This document shows positions 1-8,787 of a DNA stretch of 62,103 nucleotides, one piece after another (position 1 is the first letter of the stretch; each line of letters opens with the position of its first letter). The stretch comes from Rhizomicrobium sp. Lineage in GTDB: Bacteria > Pseudomonadota > Alphaproteobacteria > Micropepsales > Micropepsaceae. The notes under the pieces were generated by a model that was not told the DNA's origin, searched no databases, and saw only the letters and a program-made list of their open reading frames with translations. Both the position numbers and the translations under genes were made by a program. Where the stretch lies: the NCBI GenBank assembly GCA_031291635.1, contig JARLIR010000068.1, positions 1 to 62,103 of the forward strand, given 5' to 3'.

Positions 1-85
1 GCGGGACGTGTTCTTTCGAGCGTGTACCCGAGTTGCGTAGCTTTGGGTGCATGCCCCGGCCGTCCCCTTTGGGGAGGAGATCGGA

Positions 86-586
86 ATGGATGCCCAGCAG
101 CAATGGCGGACGGAGGTCGAGCAACTCGTCCGCACCCACGGTCGTAGCCGCACGGCTCTGATGCCGATTCTGCAGGATATCAACCGGGCCCATAGCTATA
201 TCCCCGAAGGCGCTATGCTGGCGGTCGCCACCGCCCTCACCGTGCCGCGGACAGAAGTCTATGGCGTTGCCAGCTTCTACTCCTATTTCAGCGTCAAGCC
301 GCGCGGCACTTATGTGATCCGCGTCTGCCGCACCATTTCTTGCGCCAAGCAGCCGGAATACCACCCCGCCATTGCGGCGCTGTTCAATGAGCTCGGCATT
401 GGTTTCGGTGAGACCACAGCGGACGGCATCTTCACGCTCGAGCAGACCAATTGCGCGGGCATGTGCGATCAGGGCCCCTCCATGGTGGTCAATGAGGACG
501 TCCATGTCGGCCTGACCGAAGCGTCGGTGCGCAGCATCCTCAACGATTACCGGCGCGTGGCCCAAACCGCCAAGCGGCCGCAATAG
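86..586 (+). CDS. hydC: NuoE-like [2Fe-2S] subunit of NAD-linked [FeFe]-hydrogenase
   Basis: Thioredoxin-like [2Fe-2S] electron-transfer subunit (166 aa) related to complex I NuoE and to HydC/HndA of trimeric hydrogenases. It would relay electrons between the flavoprotein HydB and the catalytic subunit HydA in the cytoplasm. The four cluster ligands are visible as Cys81-x4-Cys86 and Cys123-x3-Cys127, the NuoE pattern. The start at 86 is chosen because GGAGGAGA lies just upstream at 73-80; an in-frame ATG at 47 has no comparable ribosome-binding site. It is the first gene seen of the hyd operon, 14 bases before hydB. The true promoter may lie beyond the window, so whether it is the first gene of the transcript is unknown. 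Confidence 0.9.
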   Translation: MDAQQQWRTEVEQLVRTHGRSRTALMPILQDINRAHSYIPEGAMLAVATALTVPRTEVYGVASFYSYFSVKPRGTYVIRVCRTISCAKQPEYHPAIAALFNELGIGFGETTADGIFTLEQTNCAGMCDQGPSMVVNEDVHVGLTEASVRSILNDYRRVAQTAKRPQ

Positions 587-600
587 CGCAGGAGAGCGAT

Positions 601-1794
601 ATGGATGTGAAGTCAGTACGAGGTTTTGTCGGCAACAAGCTCTCCTTCTCGGACGTCTCCGCCAGCGAAGGCGTGAAGATGGCGGCCGCGATGGCGCCCG
701 AAGATGTGGTGGCGATTGTCACCGCTTCCGGGCTCAAGGGGCGTGGCGGGGCTGGTTTTCCAACAGGCAAAAAATGGGAATATGCCTTTGGCCAGGAGGG
801 CCATCCCAAATACATCATCGGCAATGCCGATGAAGGCGAGCCGGGTACCTTCAAGGACCGGCTGATCCTCACCGATTTCCCTGAGCTGGTGTTTGCCGGT
901 ATGGCGATTGCCGGCCGCGCGGTGGGCGCGGAGTTCGGCATCCTTTATCTGCGGGCAGAATATGGCTGGCTGCGCCAGCATCTCGAAGCCGCCATGGCGC
1001 GCTGCCGCGAAAAAGGTCTGCTCGGCAAGGCCATCGGCGGCGCCAAAGATTTTTCCTTCGACATCTCCATCCGCATGGGCTCGGGCGCCTATATCTGCGG
1101 CGAGGAAACCGCGCTGCTCGAATCGCTGGAAGGACGCAGAGGCGACGCCCGCAATCGCATTCCTTTCCCGGTGCAGGCCGGTTATCTCGGCAAACCCACT
1201 GTGGTCAACAACGTCGAGACCCTGGCCTGGGTGCCTTGCATTTTGGTCAAAGGGCCCTCCTGGTTTGCCGGTATGGGCACGCGTAAAGCGCCCGGCGCTT
1301 GGCTTTTCAGCGTCTCGGGCGATTGCAAGCGGCCCGGTATCTACGAATATCCCTTTGGCACTTCGCTCAGGCAAATCCTGGCCGATGTCGGGGCGGACAA
1401 TCCCAAAGCCGTGCAAGTGGGTGGTGCCAGCGGCAATTGCGTGCCGCCCTCGGAATTCGACCGCACCATGACACCGGGCGATCTGGCCACAGGTGGCTCG
1501 ATCATCGTCTTTGGTCCCGGGCAGGACATGTTCGCCGTGGCGGAGAATTTCCAGCACTTCTTTGCCGACGAATCCTGCGGCCAATGCATCCCCTGCCGTG
1601 TCGGCAATCAGCGCTTGCTCGAGGCCATCGCCAGCATGCGCCCCAATGGGCTGGATAAGGAGGGGGAACGCACCGTGCGCCAACTGGCTCAGACCATGAC
1701 GGTCGCCTCCAAATGTGGTCTCGGCCAAATGAGCCCGCGCGCTTTCCTTTCCATCCTCAACAACTTCGCCGGTGAACTCCCCGGTCACGCTTGA
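601..1794 (+). CDS. hydB: NuoF-like NADH/FMN subunit of [FeFe]-hydrogenase
   Basis: Flavoprotein subunit (397 aa) that exchanges electrons with NAD(H) through FMN. The NADH/FMN-binding glycine-rich motif GRGGAGFPTG is at residues 47-56, and a C-terminal [4Fe-4S] site is formed by Cys326, Cys329, Cys332 and Cys372. This is the bare NuoF core: neither the N-terminal [2Fe-2S] thioredoxin-like domain nor the C-terminal two-cluster ferredoxin domain found in Thermotoga-type electron-bifurcating HydB is present. A GGAGAGCGAT ribosome-binding site precedes the ATG. It is followed after 13 bases by hydA. Family assignment is firm; whether the complex bifurcates or is simply NADH-dependent cannot be decided from the sequence. 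Confidence 0.92.
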   Translation: MDVKSVRGFVGNKLSFSDVSASEGVKMAAAMAPEDVVAIVTASGLKGRGGAGFPTGKKWEYAFGQEGHPKYIIGNADEGEPGTFKDRLILTDFPELVFAGMAIAGRAVGAEFGILYLRAEYGWLRQHLEAAMARCREKGLLGKAIGGAKDFSFDISIRMGSGAYICGEETALLESLEGRRGDARNRIPFPVQAGYLGKPTVVNNVETLAWVPCILVKGPSWFAGMGTRKAPGAWLFSVSGDCKRPGIYEYPFGTSLRQILADVGADNPKAVQVGGASGNCVPPSEFDRTMTPGDLATGGSIIVFGPGQDMFAVAENFQHFFADESCGQCIPCRVGNQRLLEAIASMRPNGLDKEGERTVRQLAQTMTVASKCGLGQMSPRAFLSILNNFAGELPGHA

Positions 1795-1807
1795 AAAGAG
1801 GTCCACC

Positions 1808-3706
1808 ATGGACGTCCAAACCATCACCATCACCATCGATGGCAAAGCGGTCACCGTTGCGCCGGGAACCACCGTACTGGAGGCTGCACGCAGCGCCGGG
1901 ATTCATATCCCCACCCTTTGTCATCACGACGATCTTTGTTCGGAAGCGCTCTATTCGCAGACCAGCGAGAGCGACCGTCCGGCCCATGAAGAGGCCGGGA
2001 TGCTGGCGACGCCTTCCAGCTGCCGTCTTTGCCTGGTCGAAGTTGAAGGGCTGGCCAAGCTGCACGCCTCTTGCGCCTTGCCGATCCACAACGCCATGAC
2101 CATCCACACCTCTTCGACGGCAATTCGCCATGCCCGCCGCGATATTCTCGAACTGATGATGAGCGAGCATTACGGCGACTGTTTCGCCTGCGCCCGCAAT
2201 GGCACCTGCGAGTTGCAGCAACTTTGCGCCGATTACGGCGTCACCAGCGAACGCTTTGGCCGCCCGCAGGCGCCGCTTTTCCCCATGGCCGCACCTGGCA
2301 ACATCATCGTGCGCGACATGAACAAATGCATCCTGTGCCGGCGCTGCGTGCGCATGTGTGCGCTCTATCAAGGTGTCTATGCCTTGACCACCGAAGGGCG
2401 CGGCGATCACAGCCGCATCTCCGCCTTCATGGGCAAGGAAATGAAAGATGCGATCTGCATCAATTGCGGCCAATGCATCAATCGCTGCCCGACGGGCGCG
2501 CTGAGCGAACGGGACGACACCGAAGCGGTCTGGCACGCCATCGAAGATCCCGACAAGATCGTCGTCATCCAGACCGCGCCCGCGCCGCGCGCGGCAATTG
2601 GTGAAGCCTTTGGCTGCACGCCAGGAACGGCGCTGACCTATCAACTGAACACGGCGCTGAAGCGTGCCGGTTTCGACAAAGTCTTCGACACCACTTTCTC
2701 CGCGGACCTGACCATCATGGAGGAAGGGGCCGAGCTTCTCAGCCGCCTCTATAAAGGGGTGGTGCTGAAGGATAACGGGGCGCGGCTGCCGCAATTTACC
2801 AGCTGCTCGCCCGGCTGGATCAAATTCATCGAGCATTTCCATCCCGATTTCTTGCCCAACCTCTCCTCGGCCAAAAGCCCGCAGCAGATGATGGGCGCGG
2901 TGATCAAGACCTATTTCGCCGAGAAAAATGGCTGGGATCCCTCCAAGATCGTCTCGGTCTCCTTGATGCCTTGCACCGCCAAGAAATTCGAAGCGGCGCG
3001 GCCGGAGATGGATTCCTCCGGCTTCCGCGATGTCGATTTCGCTCTGACCACGCGCGAGCTTGCCCGGATGCTGAAACAGGCCGGGATCGAACTGCCCAAG
3101 CTGGAGGAAACCCCGTTTGACGATCCTTTTGGTGTCTCCTCGGGTTCCGGCGTGATTTTCGGCGCCAGCGGCGGGGTGATGGAGGCGGCGCTGCGCACCG
3201 TCCTCGAACTCGTCACCGGCGAAAAAGTGGAAAACCTCTTCGACAAGGCTGACATCAAGCCAGTGCGCGGCTTTGACGGTGTGCGCATGGCCGAAGTGAC
3301 CATCGACAAGGTAGGGCCGGTACCGGCGCTGCTCGCCCATTTGGTGCCGGATTTCGAGTGGCTGAAAGGGGTCACGCTCCGCGTCGGTTTGGCACACGGC
3401 ACCATCAATGCCGTCCGCGTGCTCAAGGATATTCAGGAAGGCGGGCCGCTTTCGACCTGCCATTTCATCGAATTCATGGCTTGTCCCGGGGGCTGCCTGG
3501 GTGGTGGCGGCCAGCCGATCCCGACCGACCGCGATATCCGCAATGCCCGCGCTAAGGCGCTCTATAGCGAGGACGCAAATGACGTGGTACGCAAGAGCCA
3601 TGAAAACGAGGATGTCCTGCGCATCTATCGCGACTTCTTCACCGAAGGGCCGTTAAGCCGCAAGAGCCATGAACTTTTGCACACCCACTACAAAGAAAGG
3701 GTCTAG
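1808..3706 (+). CDS. hydA: [FeFe]-hydrogenase catalytic subunit
   Basis: Catalytic subunit (632 aa) that reduces protons to H2 or oxidises H2. Domains in order: N-terminal plant-type [2Fe-2S] domain (about 1-100, with Cys38/Cys44, Cys72, Cys75, Cys89); His-ligated [4Fe-4S] segment (His121 to Cys140); two [4Fe-4S] clusters (CILCRRC from Cys174; CINCGQC from Cys217); then the H-cluster domain with L1 TSCSPGW (331-337), L2 MPCTAKKFE (387-395) and L3 EFMACPGGC (555-563). Two oddities: L1 has Ser334 where TSCCPGW is usual, and the [2Fe-2S] loop carries an insertion of about 20 residues between its first and second cysteines. The start at 1808 follows AAAAGAGGTCCACC; an upstream in-frame ATG at 1772 would overlap hydB. 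The 3' end overlaps hydE by 38 bases. Confidence 0.96.
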   Translation: MDVQTITITIDGKAVTVAPGTTVLEAARSAGIHIPTLCHHDDLCSEALYSQTSESDRPAHEEAGMLATPSSCRLCLVEVEGLAKLHASCALPIHNAMTIHTSSTAIRHARRDILELMMSEHYGDCFACARNGTCELQQLCADYGVTSERFGRPQAPLFPMAAPGNIIVRDMNKCILCRRCVRMCALYQGVYALTTEGRGDHSRISAFMGKEMKDAICINCGQCINRCPTGALSERDDTEAVWHAIEDPDKIVVIQTAPAPRAAIGEAFGCTPGTALTYQLNTALKRAGFDKVFDTTFSADLTIMEEGAELLSRLYKGVVLKDNGARLPQFTSCSPGWIKFIEHFHPDFLPNLSSAKSPQQMMGAVIKTYFAEKNGWDPSKIVSVSLMPCTAKKFEAARPEMDSSGFRDVDFALTTRELARMLKQAGIELPKLEETPFDDPFGVSSGSGVIFGASGGVMEAALRTVLELVTGEKVENLFDKADIKPVRGFDGVRMAEVTIDKVGPVPALLAHLVPDFEWLKGVTLRVGLAHGTINAVRVLKDIQEGGPLSTCHFIEFMACPGGCLGGGGQPIPTDRDIRNARAKALYSEDANDVVRKSHENEDVLRIYRDFFTEGPLSRKSHELLHTHYKERV

Positions 3707-4805
3707 GCCCGTCTCTGCGGCCTTCGCGGCGCTGGCGGCGAAGCCTGAGCTCAGCCGCGCCGATTTGGTCAAGCTGCTGTCCGCCACAGCGCCGGACGAG
3801 ATTGAAGCCGTGCGGGCCGAAGCCGAGCGCGTGCTGCTCGCCCATTGCGGCGAAGGCGTCTATTTGCGCGGCTTGGTGGAAGCCTCCAATGCCTGCGCCA
3901 GCGATTGCCTTTACTGCGGCATCCGCAAATCCAACCGTGAGGTCAACCGCTACACCCTTTCGCTGGAAGACATCCTCTCTTGCGCCCGCCAATGCGCCGA
4001 TATGGGTTACGGCTCGATGGTGCTGCAATCGGGCGAGCGGGCGGACAAGAAATTCCTCGGTTTGATCGAAGAGGCCGTGCGGCGGATCCGGGCCGAAACC
4101 AAAAGCGAAAAACAGCCTGATGGGCTTGGCATCACCCTGTGCATCGGCCAGCAAAGCTATGAGACCTATGAGCGCCTCTATGAGGCCGGAGCACATCGCT
4201 ATCTGCTGCGGATTGAATCGACCAATCCGAAATTGTTCGCCCAGATGCATCCCGCTGAGCAGAGTTTCCAATCACGGGTCGATTGCCTGAAAATGCTGCG
4301 CCAGATCGGCTATCAGGTCGGCACCGGCGTGATGATCGGCTTGCCGGGGCAGACGCTGGAAGACCTCGCTGACGATATTCTGTTTTTCGATACGCTCGAT
4401 ATCGACATGATCGGCATGGGCCCTTTCATTCCCCATCCCGGCACGCCGATGGGCGATTTGCCGTGTCCGGATGTGGCCGAGCGCGTGCGCCTTGCTTTGC
4501 TCATGATCGCAGTGACGCGGCTCAAGCTGAAGGACGTCAATATCGCCGCCACCACCGCTTTGCAGGCGCTCGATCCCATCGGGCGCGAGAAAGGCCTACG
4601 CGCTGGGGCCAATGTGATCATGCCGCAAATGTCACCCACCGATGTACGCGCCGATTATCAGCTTTATCCCGGCAAACCTTGCATCGATGAAAACGCCACC
4701 GATTGCCAATCCTGCCTCAACATGCGGATCGAATTTGCCGGACGGAAAATTGGGCTTTATGCCTGGGGCGATTCCGCTCACGCCAGGAAACGGCAAGATG
4801 GTTGA
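3669..4805 (+). CDS. hydE: [FeFe]-hydrogenase maturase HydE, radical SAM
   Basis: Radical SAM enzyme (378 aa) of H-cluster assembly. HydE acts on the iron-cysteine synthon made by HydG to form the diiron precursor that is loaded on HydF. The SAM-binding [4Fe-4S] motif is Cys76-x3-Cys80-x2-Cys83, followed by the GIRKSN segment typical of HydE. Length fits the family (about 350 aa). The ATG at 3669 lies inside hydA, so the first 25 or so residues are less certain, but no better start codon was seen downstream before the conserved region. It overlaps the next gene by 8 bases, implying translational coupling. Confidence 0.93.
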   Translation: MNFCTPTTKKGSRPVSAAFAALAAKPELSRADLVKLLSATAPDEIEAVRAEAERVLLAHCGEGVYLRGLVEASNACASDCLYCGIRKSNREVNRYTLSLEDILSCARQCADMGYGSMVLQSGERADKKFLGLIEEAVRRIRAETKSEKQPDGLGITLCIGQQSYETYERLYEAGAHRYLLRIESTNPKLFAQMHPAEQSFQSRVDCLKMLRQIGYQVGTGVMIGLPGQTLEDLADDILFFDTLDIDMIGMGPFIPHPGTPMGDLPCPDVAERVRLALLMIAVTRLKLKDVNIAATTALQALDPIGREKGLRAGANVIMPQMSPTDVRADYQLYPGKPCIDENATDCQSCLNMRIEFAGRKIGLYAWGDSAHARKRQDG

Positions 4806-6189
4806 AGCAACGCGTCGCGAGCAGGATGGCCTGGGCGAATTTGAGATTCCGGCAAACGCTTTGTGGGGCATTCACACCCAGCGGGCGCTGGTCAATTTCC
4901 CCGTCACCGGACGGCGCGTGCCTTATGTGTTGATCGCTTCGATGGCAGTGATCAAACAGGCCGCGGCCGTGACCAATGCCGAGTTGGGCCTGCTGCCGCG
5001 CGCGCTCGCGCAAGCCATTGAAAGCGCCTGCAGCCAGCTCTGCGAAGGCGGGCCTGAGATGGAACGGCAATTTCCGCTCGATGCCTTGCAAGGCGGGGCG
5101 GGCACCTCCACCAACATGAACGTCAACGAGGTGATCGCCAATCTCGCCTTGCTGAAGCTGGGCAAGACGCCGGGTGATTACGCGGTCGTGCATCCCTTGC
5201 ATCATGTCAATCTGCATCAGTCCACCAATGATGTGTATCCCACCGCGCTGCGCATCGCCGCGATTGCAGGCGTGCGGCGGCTGGCCGATTCCTTTGCCAA
5301 GCTGCAAGGCGCTTTCCAAGAAAAGGAAACCGCGTTTCAGGCCATCCCGAAGATGGGCCGCACCGAGATGCAACCCGCCGTGCCGATGACTCTGGGCCAG
5401 GAATTCTCCGCTTTTGCCGAAGCCATCGCCCGCGACCGCTGGCGCACCTTTAAGTGTGAGGAGCGCTTGCGGCTGGTCAATATCGGCGGCACCGCTATCG
5501 GTACCGGGCTGACAGCGCCGCGGGCTTTCATCTTCCGTGTCATCGAAGTCTTGCGCTCCCTGACAGGCATGGGCTTGGCGCGCAGTGAAAATGTGATCGA
5601 CGGCACCGCCAATGCCGATGCCTTTGTCGAAGTTTCTGGCATCTTGAAAGCCTCCGCGGCCAATCTGTCCAAAATCGCTGGCGATCTGCGCTTGTTGCAT
5701 TTCCTCGGCGAGATCGCGCTGCCGCCCTTGCAAGCTGGCTCTTCCATTATGCCGGGCAAGATCAATCCGGTGATGACCGAAGCGGTGATGCAAGTCGCCA
5801 TGGCGGCACGCGCCAATGATGGCCTGGTCACCGATTGCGCTGCGCATGGCACCTTACAGATCAACGAGTTCATGCCGCTGCTGGCTTGGGCACTGCTCGA
5901 TACGCTGGAAATCCTCAACAACGCTGCGCGCGCTTTGACCAAACATATCATGGGCATCGAAGCCAATGCGGCGCGCTGTGCCGCTTATCTCGCCGACAGC
6001 CCGACCCTGATCACTGCCTTCCTGCCCAAGATTGGCTACGAGCGCGCCGAGGCTCTAGCCAAGGAATACGGCGCCACCACCGGCGTGAGTTTGCGCGCCT
6101 TCCTCGCCGCCAAGCTGGGTCAAGCGATGGTGGACGAGGTGCTGGCGGCGCCCAATCTCATCAAGCTTGGTCACACGGAACCCGAATGA
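4798..6189 (+). CDS. Aspartase/fumarase-superfamily lyase in hydrogenase maturation operon
   Basis: Protein of 463 aa in the aspartate ammonia-lyase/class II fumarase superfamily. The superfamily signature GSSIMPGKINPV is at residues 314-325, with HQSTNDVYPTALR (from 140) and GRTEMQPAVPMTLGQEF (from 187) as the other two conserved regions. It sits between hydE and hydF with overlaps of 8 and 4 bases, so it is almost certainly co-expressed with the maturases. Similar aspartase-like genes occur in hyd maturation clusters of other bacteria (recalled). One inferred role is supplying ammonia for the bridging amine of the H-cluster dithiolate; a housekeeping aspartase is the alternative. The start at 4798 is chosen over an in-frame ATG at 4642 because the family fold begins there. 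Confidence 0.88.
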   Translation: MVEATRREQDGLGEFEIPANALWGIHTQRALVNFPVTGRRVPYVLIASMAVIKQAAAVTNAELGLLPRALAQAIESACSQLCEGGPEMERQFPLDALQGGAGTSTNMNVNEVIANLALLKLGKTPGDYAVVHPLHHVNLHQSTNDVYPTALRIAAIAGVRRLADSFAKLQGAFQEKETAFQAIPKMGRTEMQPAVPMTLGQEFSAFAEAIARDRWRTFKCEERLRLVNIGGTAIGTGLTAPRAFIFRVIEVLRSLTGMGLARSENVIDGTANADAFVEVSGILKASAANLSKIAGDLRLLHFLGEIALPPLQAGSSIMPGKINPVMTEAVMQVAMAARANDGLVTDCAAHGTLQINEFMPLLAWALLDTLEILNNAARALTKHIMGIEANAARCAAYLADSPTLITAFLPKIGYERAEALAKEYGATTGVSLRAFLAAKLGQAMVDEVLAAPNLIKLGHTEPE

Positions 6190-7433
6190 TGCTGCCCAAC
6201 ACGCCCAAAGCCAGCCGCTTGCACATTGGTATCGCGGGCCGTGTCAACGTCGGCAAATCCTCCTTCCTCAATATGCTGGCAGGCCAGGAGGTGGCGATCA
6301 CCTCGGCGGTTCCGGGCACCACCACCGATGTGGTGGAAAAAACCATGGAGCTCTTGCCGCTCGGCCCCGTGACTTTGATCGATACCGCTGGTCTCGACGA
6401 TCAATCCGAACTCGGCAGTCAGCGCATCGAGATGAGCAAAAAGGCGCTGCGGCGGGCGGATATTCTCACCATTGTGGTCACGCCCGATGCCTGGAGCGAA
6501 CACGAAGACGCTTTGATCAACGAAGCCCGTGCGGCCAAGGTGCCGGTGCTGGTGGTGATCAACAAAACCGATTTGGCCGAGCCGTCGTCCGATTTTCTCT
6601 CTCTGATCGATGTCAAAAGGCTGGCCTGGATCCAAGGCTCGTCCACCACGGGTGGTGAGAGCCTGCGCCAAGCCTTCAAAGACGCCGTTCGCGGCCTGTT
6701 GCCGACATTATATACCGCGCCGCCGAGCCTCTTGGGCGATCTCTTGCCGGCTGGGGGGCTCGCCGTGCTGGTGGTGCCGATTGATCTGGGTGCCCCGGCT
6801 GGGCGCTTGATTGTGCCGCAAGTGCAAGCCTTGCGCGATCTTTTGGACAGCGATGCCAGTGCCTTGGTGGTCAAAGACCGCGAATATGCCGCCACCCTGG
6901 CGCGGCTGAAAACGCCGCCCGACCTGGTGGTCTGTGATTCTCAAGTTGTGGCCCGGGTGGTCGCCGACACACCGCGCGACATCCCGCTCACCACTTTCTC
7001 GATCCTGTTTGCGCGTTTCAAAGGCGAATTGAACGGTTTGGCGCGCGGAGCGGGTGTCCTGAACCGCTTGAAGGCTGGCGACCGCATCTTACTGGCTGAA
7101 GGGTGCTCCCATCATCCTCTCGAGGACGACATCGGGCGGGTGAAAATCCCGCGCTGGCTGCGCCAGTTCGCTGGCTGTGAACTCGTCATCGACAGCTGTG
7201 CGGGCCACGATTTTCCTTCAAATCTTGGTGAGTACCGCCTCGTTATTCATTGCGGCGGCTGTGTCATGACCCGCCAGGAAATGGTGTCGCGTATGGGTGA
7301 GGCCGCCGCGGCCAAGGTCCAAATGACCAATTACGGGCTGGCCATTTCGGTTTTGCAGGGCGTTTTGGAGCGGGCTTTGTCACCCTTTCCTAACGCTATG
7401 GAAGCTTACCTAGGCGATTTGTCGGCCAAATAG
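6186..7433 (+). CDS. hydF: [FeFe]-hydrogenase maturation GTPase HydF
   Basis: Scaffold GTPase (415 aa) that carries the [2Fe]H precursor and transfers it to apo-HydA. GTPase motifs: P-loop GRVNVGKS (18-25), DTAG (66-69) and NKTD (126-129). The C-terminal iron-sulfur domain has the HydF ligands Cys307-x-His309 and HCGGC (Cys356, Cys359). The first of two adjacent ATGs (6186) overlaps the stop of the aspartase-like gene in an ATGA junction. It is the last gene of the hyd operon; 132 bases separate it from the efflux adaptor, with no clear terminator seen. Confidence 0.95.
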   Translation: MMLPNTPKASRLHIGIAGRVNVGKSSFLNMLAGQEVAITSAVPGTTTDVVEKTMELLPLGPVTLIDTAGLDDQSELGSQRIEMSKKALRRADILTIVVTPDAWSEHEDALINEARAAKVPVLVVINKTDLAEPSSDFLSLIDVKRLAWIQGSSTTGGESLRQAFKDAVRGLLPTLYTAPPSLLGDLLPAGGLAVLVVPIDLGAPAGRLIVPQVQALRDLLDSDASALVVKDREYAATLARLKTPPDLVVCDSQVVARVVADTPRDIPLTTFSILFARFKGELNGLARGAGVLNRLKAGDRILLAEGCSHHPLEDDIGRVKIPRWLRQFAGCELVIDSCAGHDFPSNLGEYRLVIHCGGCVMTRQEMVSRMGEAAAAKVQMTNYGLAISVLQGVLERALSPFPNAMEAYLGDLSAK

Positions 7434-7565
7434 GCATCTGATTTGCCGCGCCGGGCTTGCAAGTCAGTTATTCTGCACTAGTTATCCCAGGACTCTGATG
7501 TGCATTGCGCAGCGGGAGCGCCTTCGGTTGCGCTCACGGGACTTCTATTTATTACGGGAATGATC

Positions 7566-8777
7566 ATGGCTTCTGGACACGAGGGAATGGCGCGCAGCGG
7601 CGCTTCGAGCGGTGCGACTTCCCAGGCTGGGATTGGGCACTATTTCACGCCCCGGATGCGCTGGGTGATCATTATTTCGGCGGTCATTTTCGTCCTCCTT
7701 TTCGCCTATCTCGTTGTTTTGCCCTACGTCTTCATGAACTTCATCATGTCGAAGAGCGACTTTGTGCAGCCGCAGACCGTCTCCACCACCCATCCCGTCA
7801 AGACCATGTGGCAGGGCCAGGTGCATGCGGTCGGCACCTTCCATGCCGTGCAGGGCGCCGATTTGGCTTCCGAAGTGGTGGGCATCGTCACCAAGACGGA
7901 TTTCCAGGCTGGCGATGATGTGCCTGCCGGAAAGATCCTGATCCAGCTGCGCGACGACAGCGACCGGGCCCAGCTCGACGCTTTGCGGGCCAGTGCCGAA
8001 GAGGCAATGCAGACCTACAAGCGCAATGTCGGCTTGGCCCAAGCCAACGCCATCTCCAAACAGGCCTACGATACGGCCGTTGCCAATATGAAAACCACGC
8101 GCGCCCAAGCGGAGGCTCAGGCCGCGCTGGTCGAAAAGAAGGCCATCCGGGCACCCTTCGCGGGCCGGGTCGGCATTCGCCAAGTTGATGTCGGCCAATA
8201 TATTGCCGCCGGCACCACCCTCGTCACGCTGCAGCGGCTCGATCCCATCGATGTCGATTTCACCGTACCGCAGCAGCAGGCCAGCGCCTTGAAGGCGGGC
8301 GATCCGGTCTTCGTCACCAGCGATGCCGCCCCGGGGCAGACCTTCCAGGGCCGGATCATGGCGCTCGATCCCAAGGTAGACAACGCCACACGCAATGTGC
8401 GCGTGCGCGCCCAAGTGGCCAATCCGACCAAAATTCTTTTCCCGGGCATGTTCGCCACCGTCGTCACCGACATCGGCAGCGCCCGCTCGCAGCTGACCCT
8501 TCCCCAGACCGCCATCACCTACAATCCCTATGGTGACGTGGTCTACGTGGTGGGCAAGGCCAAGAACGACAAGGGCAAAGACATCCTGGTCGTCAATCAG
8601 CGCTTTGTGACCCTAGGCGATACGCGTGGCGATCAAGTGGCGGTGGTTTCAGGCGTGACCGAAAAAGATCAAGTGGTCTCGACCGGTCAGCTGAAGCTGA
8701 AGAATGGGGCCGTGGTGCTCATCAACAACTCTGTGCGACTGCCCAACGACGCCGCGCCGAACCCGATCCAGCAATAG
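7566..8777 (+). CDS. RND efflux periplasmic adaptor (HlyD/AcrA family)
   Basis: Membrane-fusion protein (403 aa) that links an inner-membrane RND pump to an outer-membrane channel. One N-terminal transmembrane helix (about residues 31-53) anchors it, after a Gly/Ser-rich cytoplasmic stretch. The lipoyl half-motifs and a short alpha-hairpin around residues 80-180 are followed by a beta-barrel region (GRVGIRQVDVGQYIAAGTT). The start is ambiguous: ATG 7566 has GGGA at good spacing; ATG 7560 and GTG 7500 are in frame upstream. The short hairpin resembles adaptors of the MexK/VexH-like pumps rather than AcrA. It is followed by the pump gene after 10 bases. The drug or metabolite substrate cannot be inferred. 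Confidence 0.88.
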   Translation: MASGHEGMARSGASSGATSQAGIGHYFTPRMRWVIIISAVIFVLLFAYLVVLPYVFMNFIMSKSDFVQPQTVSTTHPVKTMWQGQVHAVGTFHAVQGADLASEVVGIVTKTDFQAGDDVPAGKILIQLRDDSDRAQLDALRASAEEAMQTYKRNVGLAQANAISKQAYDTAVANMKTTRAQAEAQAALVEKKAIRAPFAGRVGIRQVDVGQYIAAGTTLVTLQRLDPIDVDFTVPQQQASALKAGDPVFVTSDAAPGQTFQGRIMALDPKVDNATRNVRVRAQVANPTKILFPGMFATVVTDIGSARSQLTLPQTAITYNPYGDVVYVVGKAKNDKGKDILVVNQRFVTLGDTRGDQVAVVSGVTEKDQVVSTGQLKLKNGAVVLINNSVRLPNDAAPNPIQQ

Positions 8778-8787
8778 GCGCCCGCTC

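Noticed and set aside
1757..3601. A 614-codon minus-strand frame opposite hydA
   Set aside because: It is antisense to an unambiguous hydrogenase gene and rich in His, Gly and Arg as expected for a reverse shadow; no domain was recognised.
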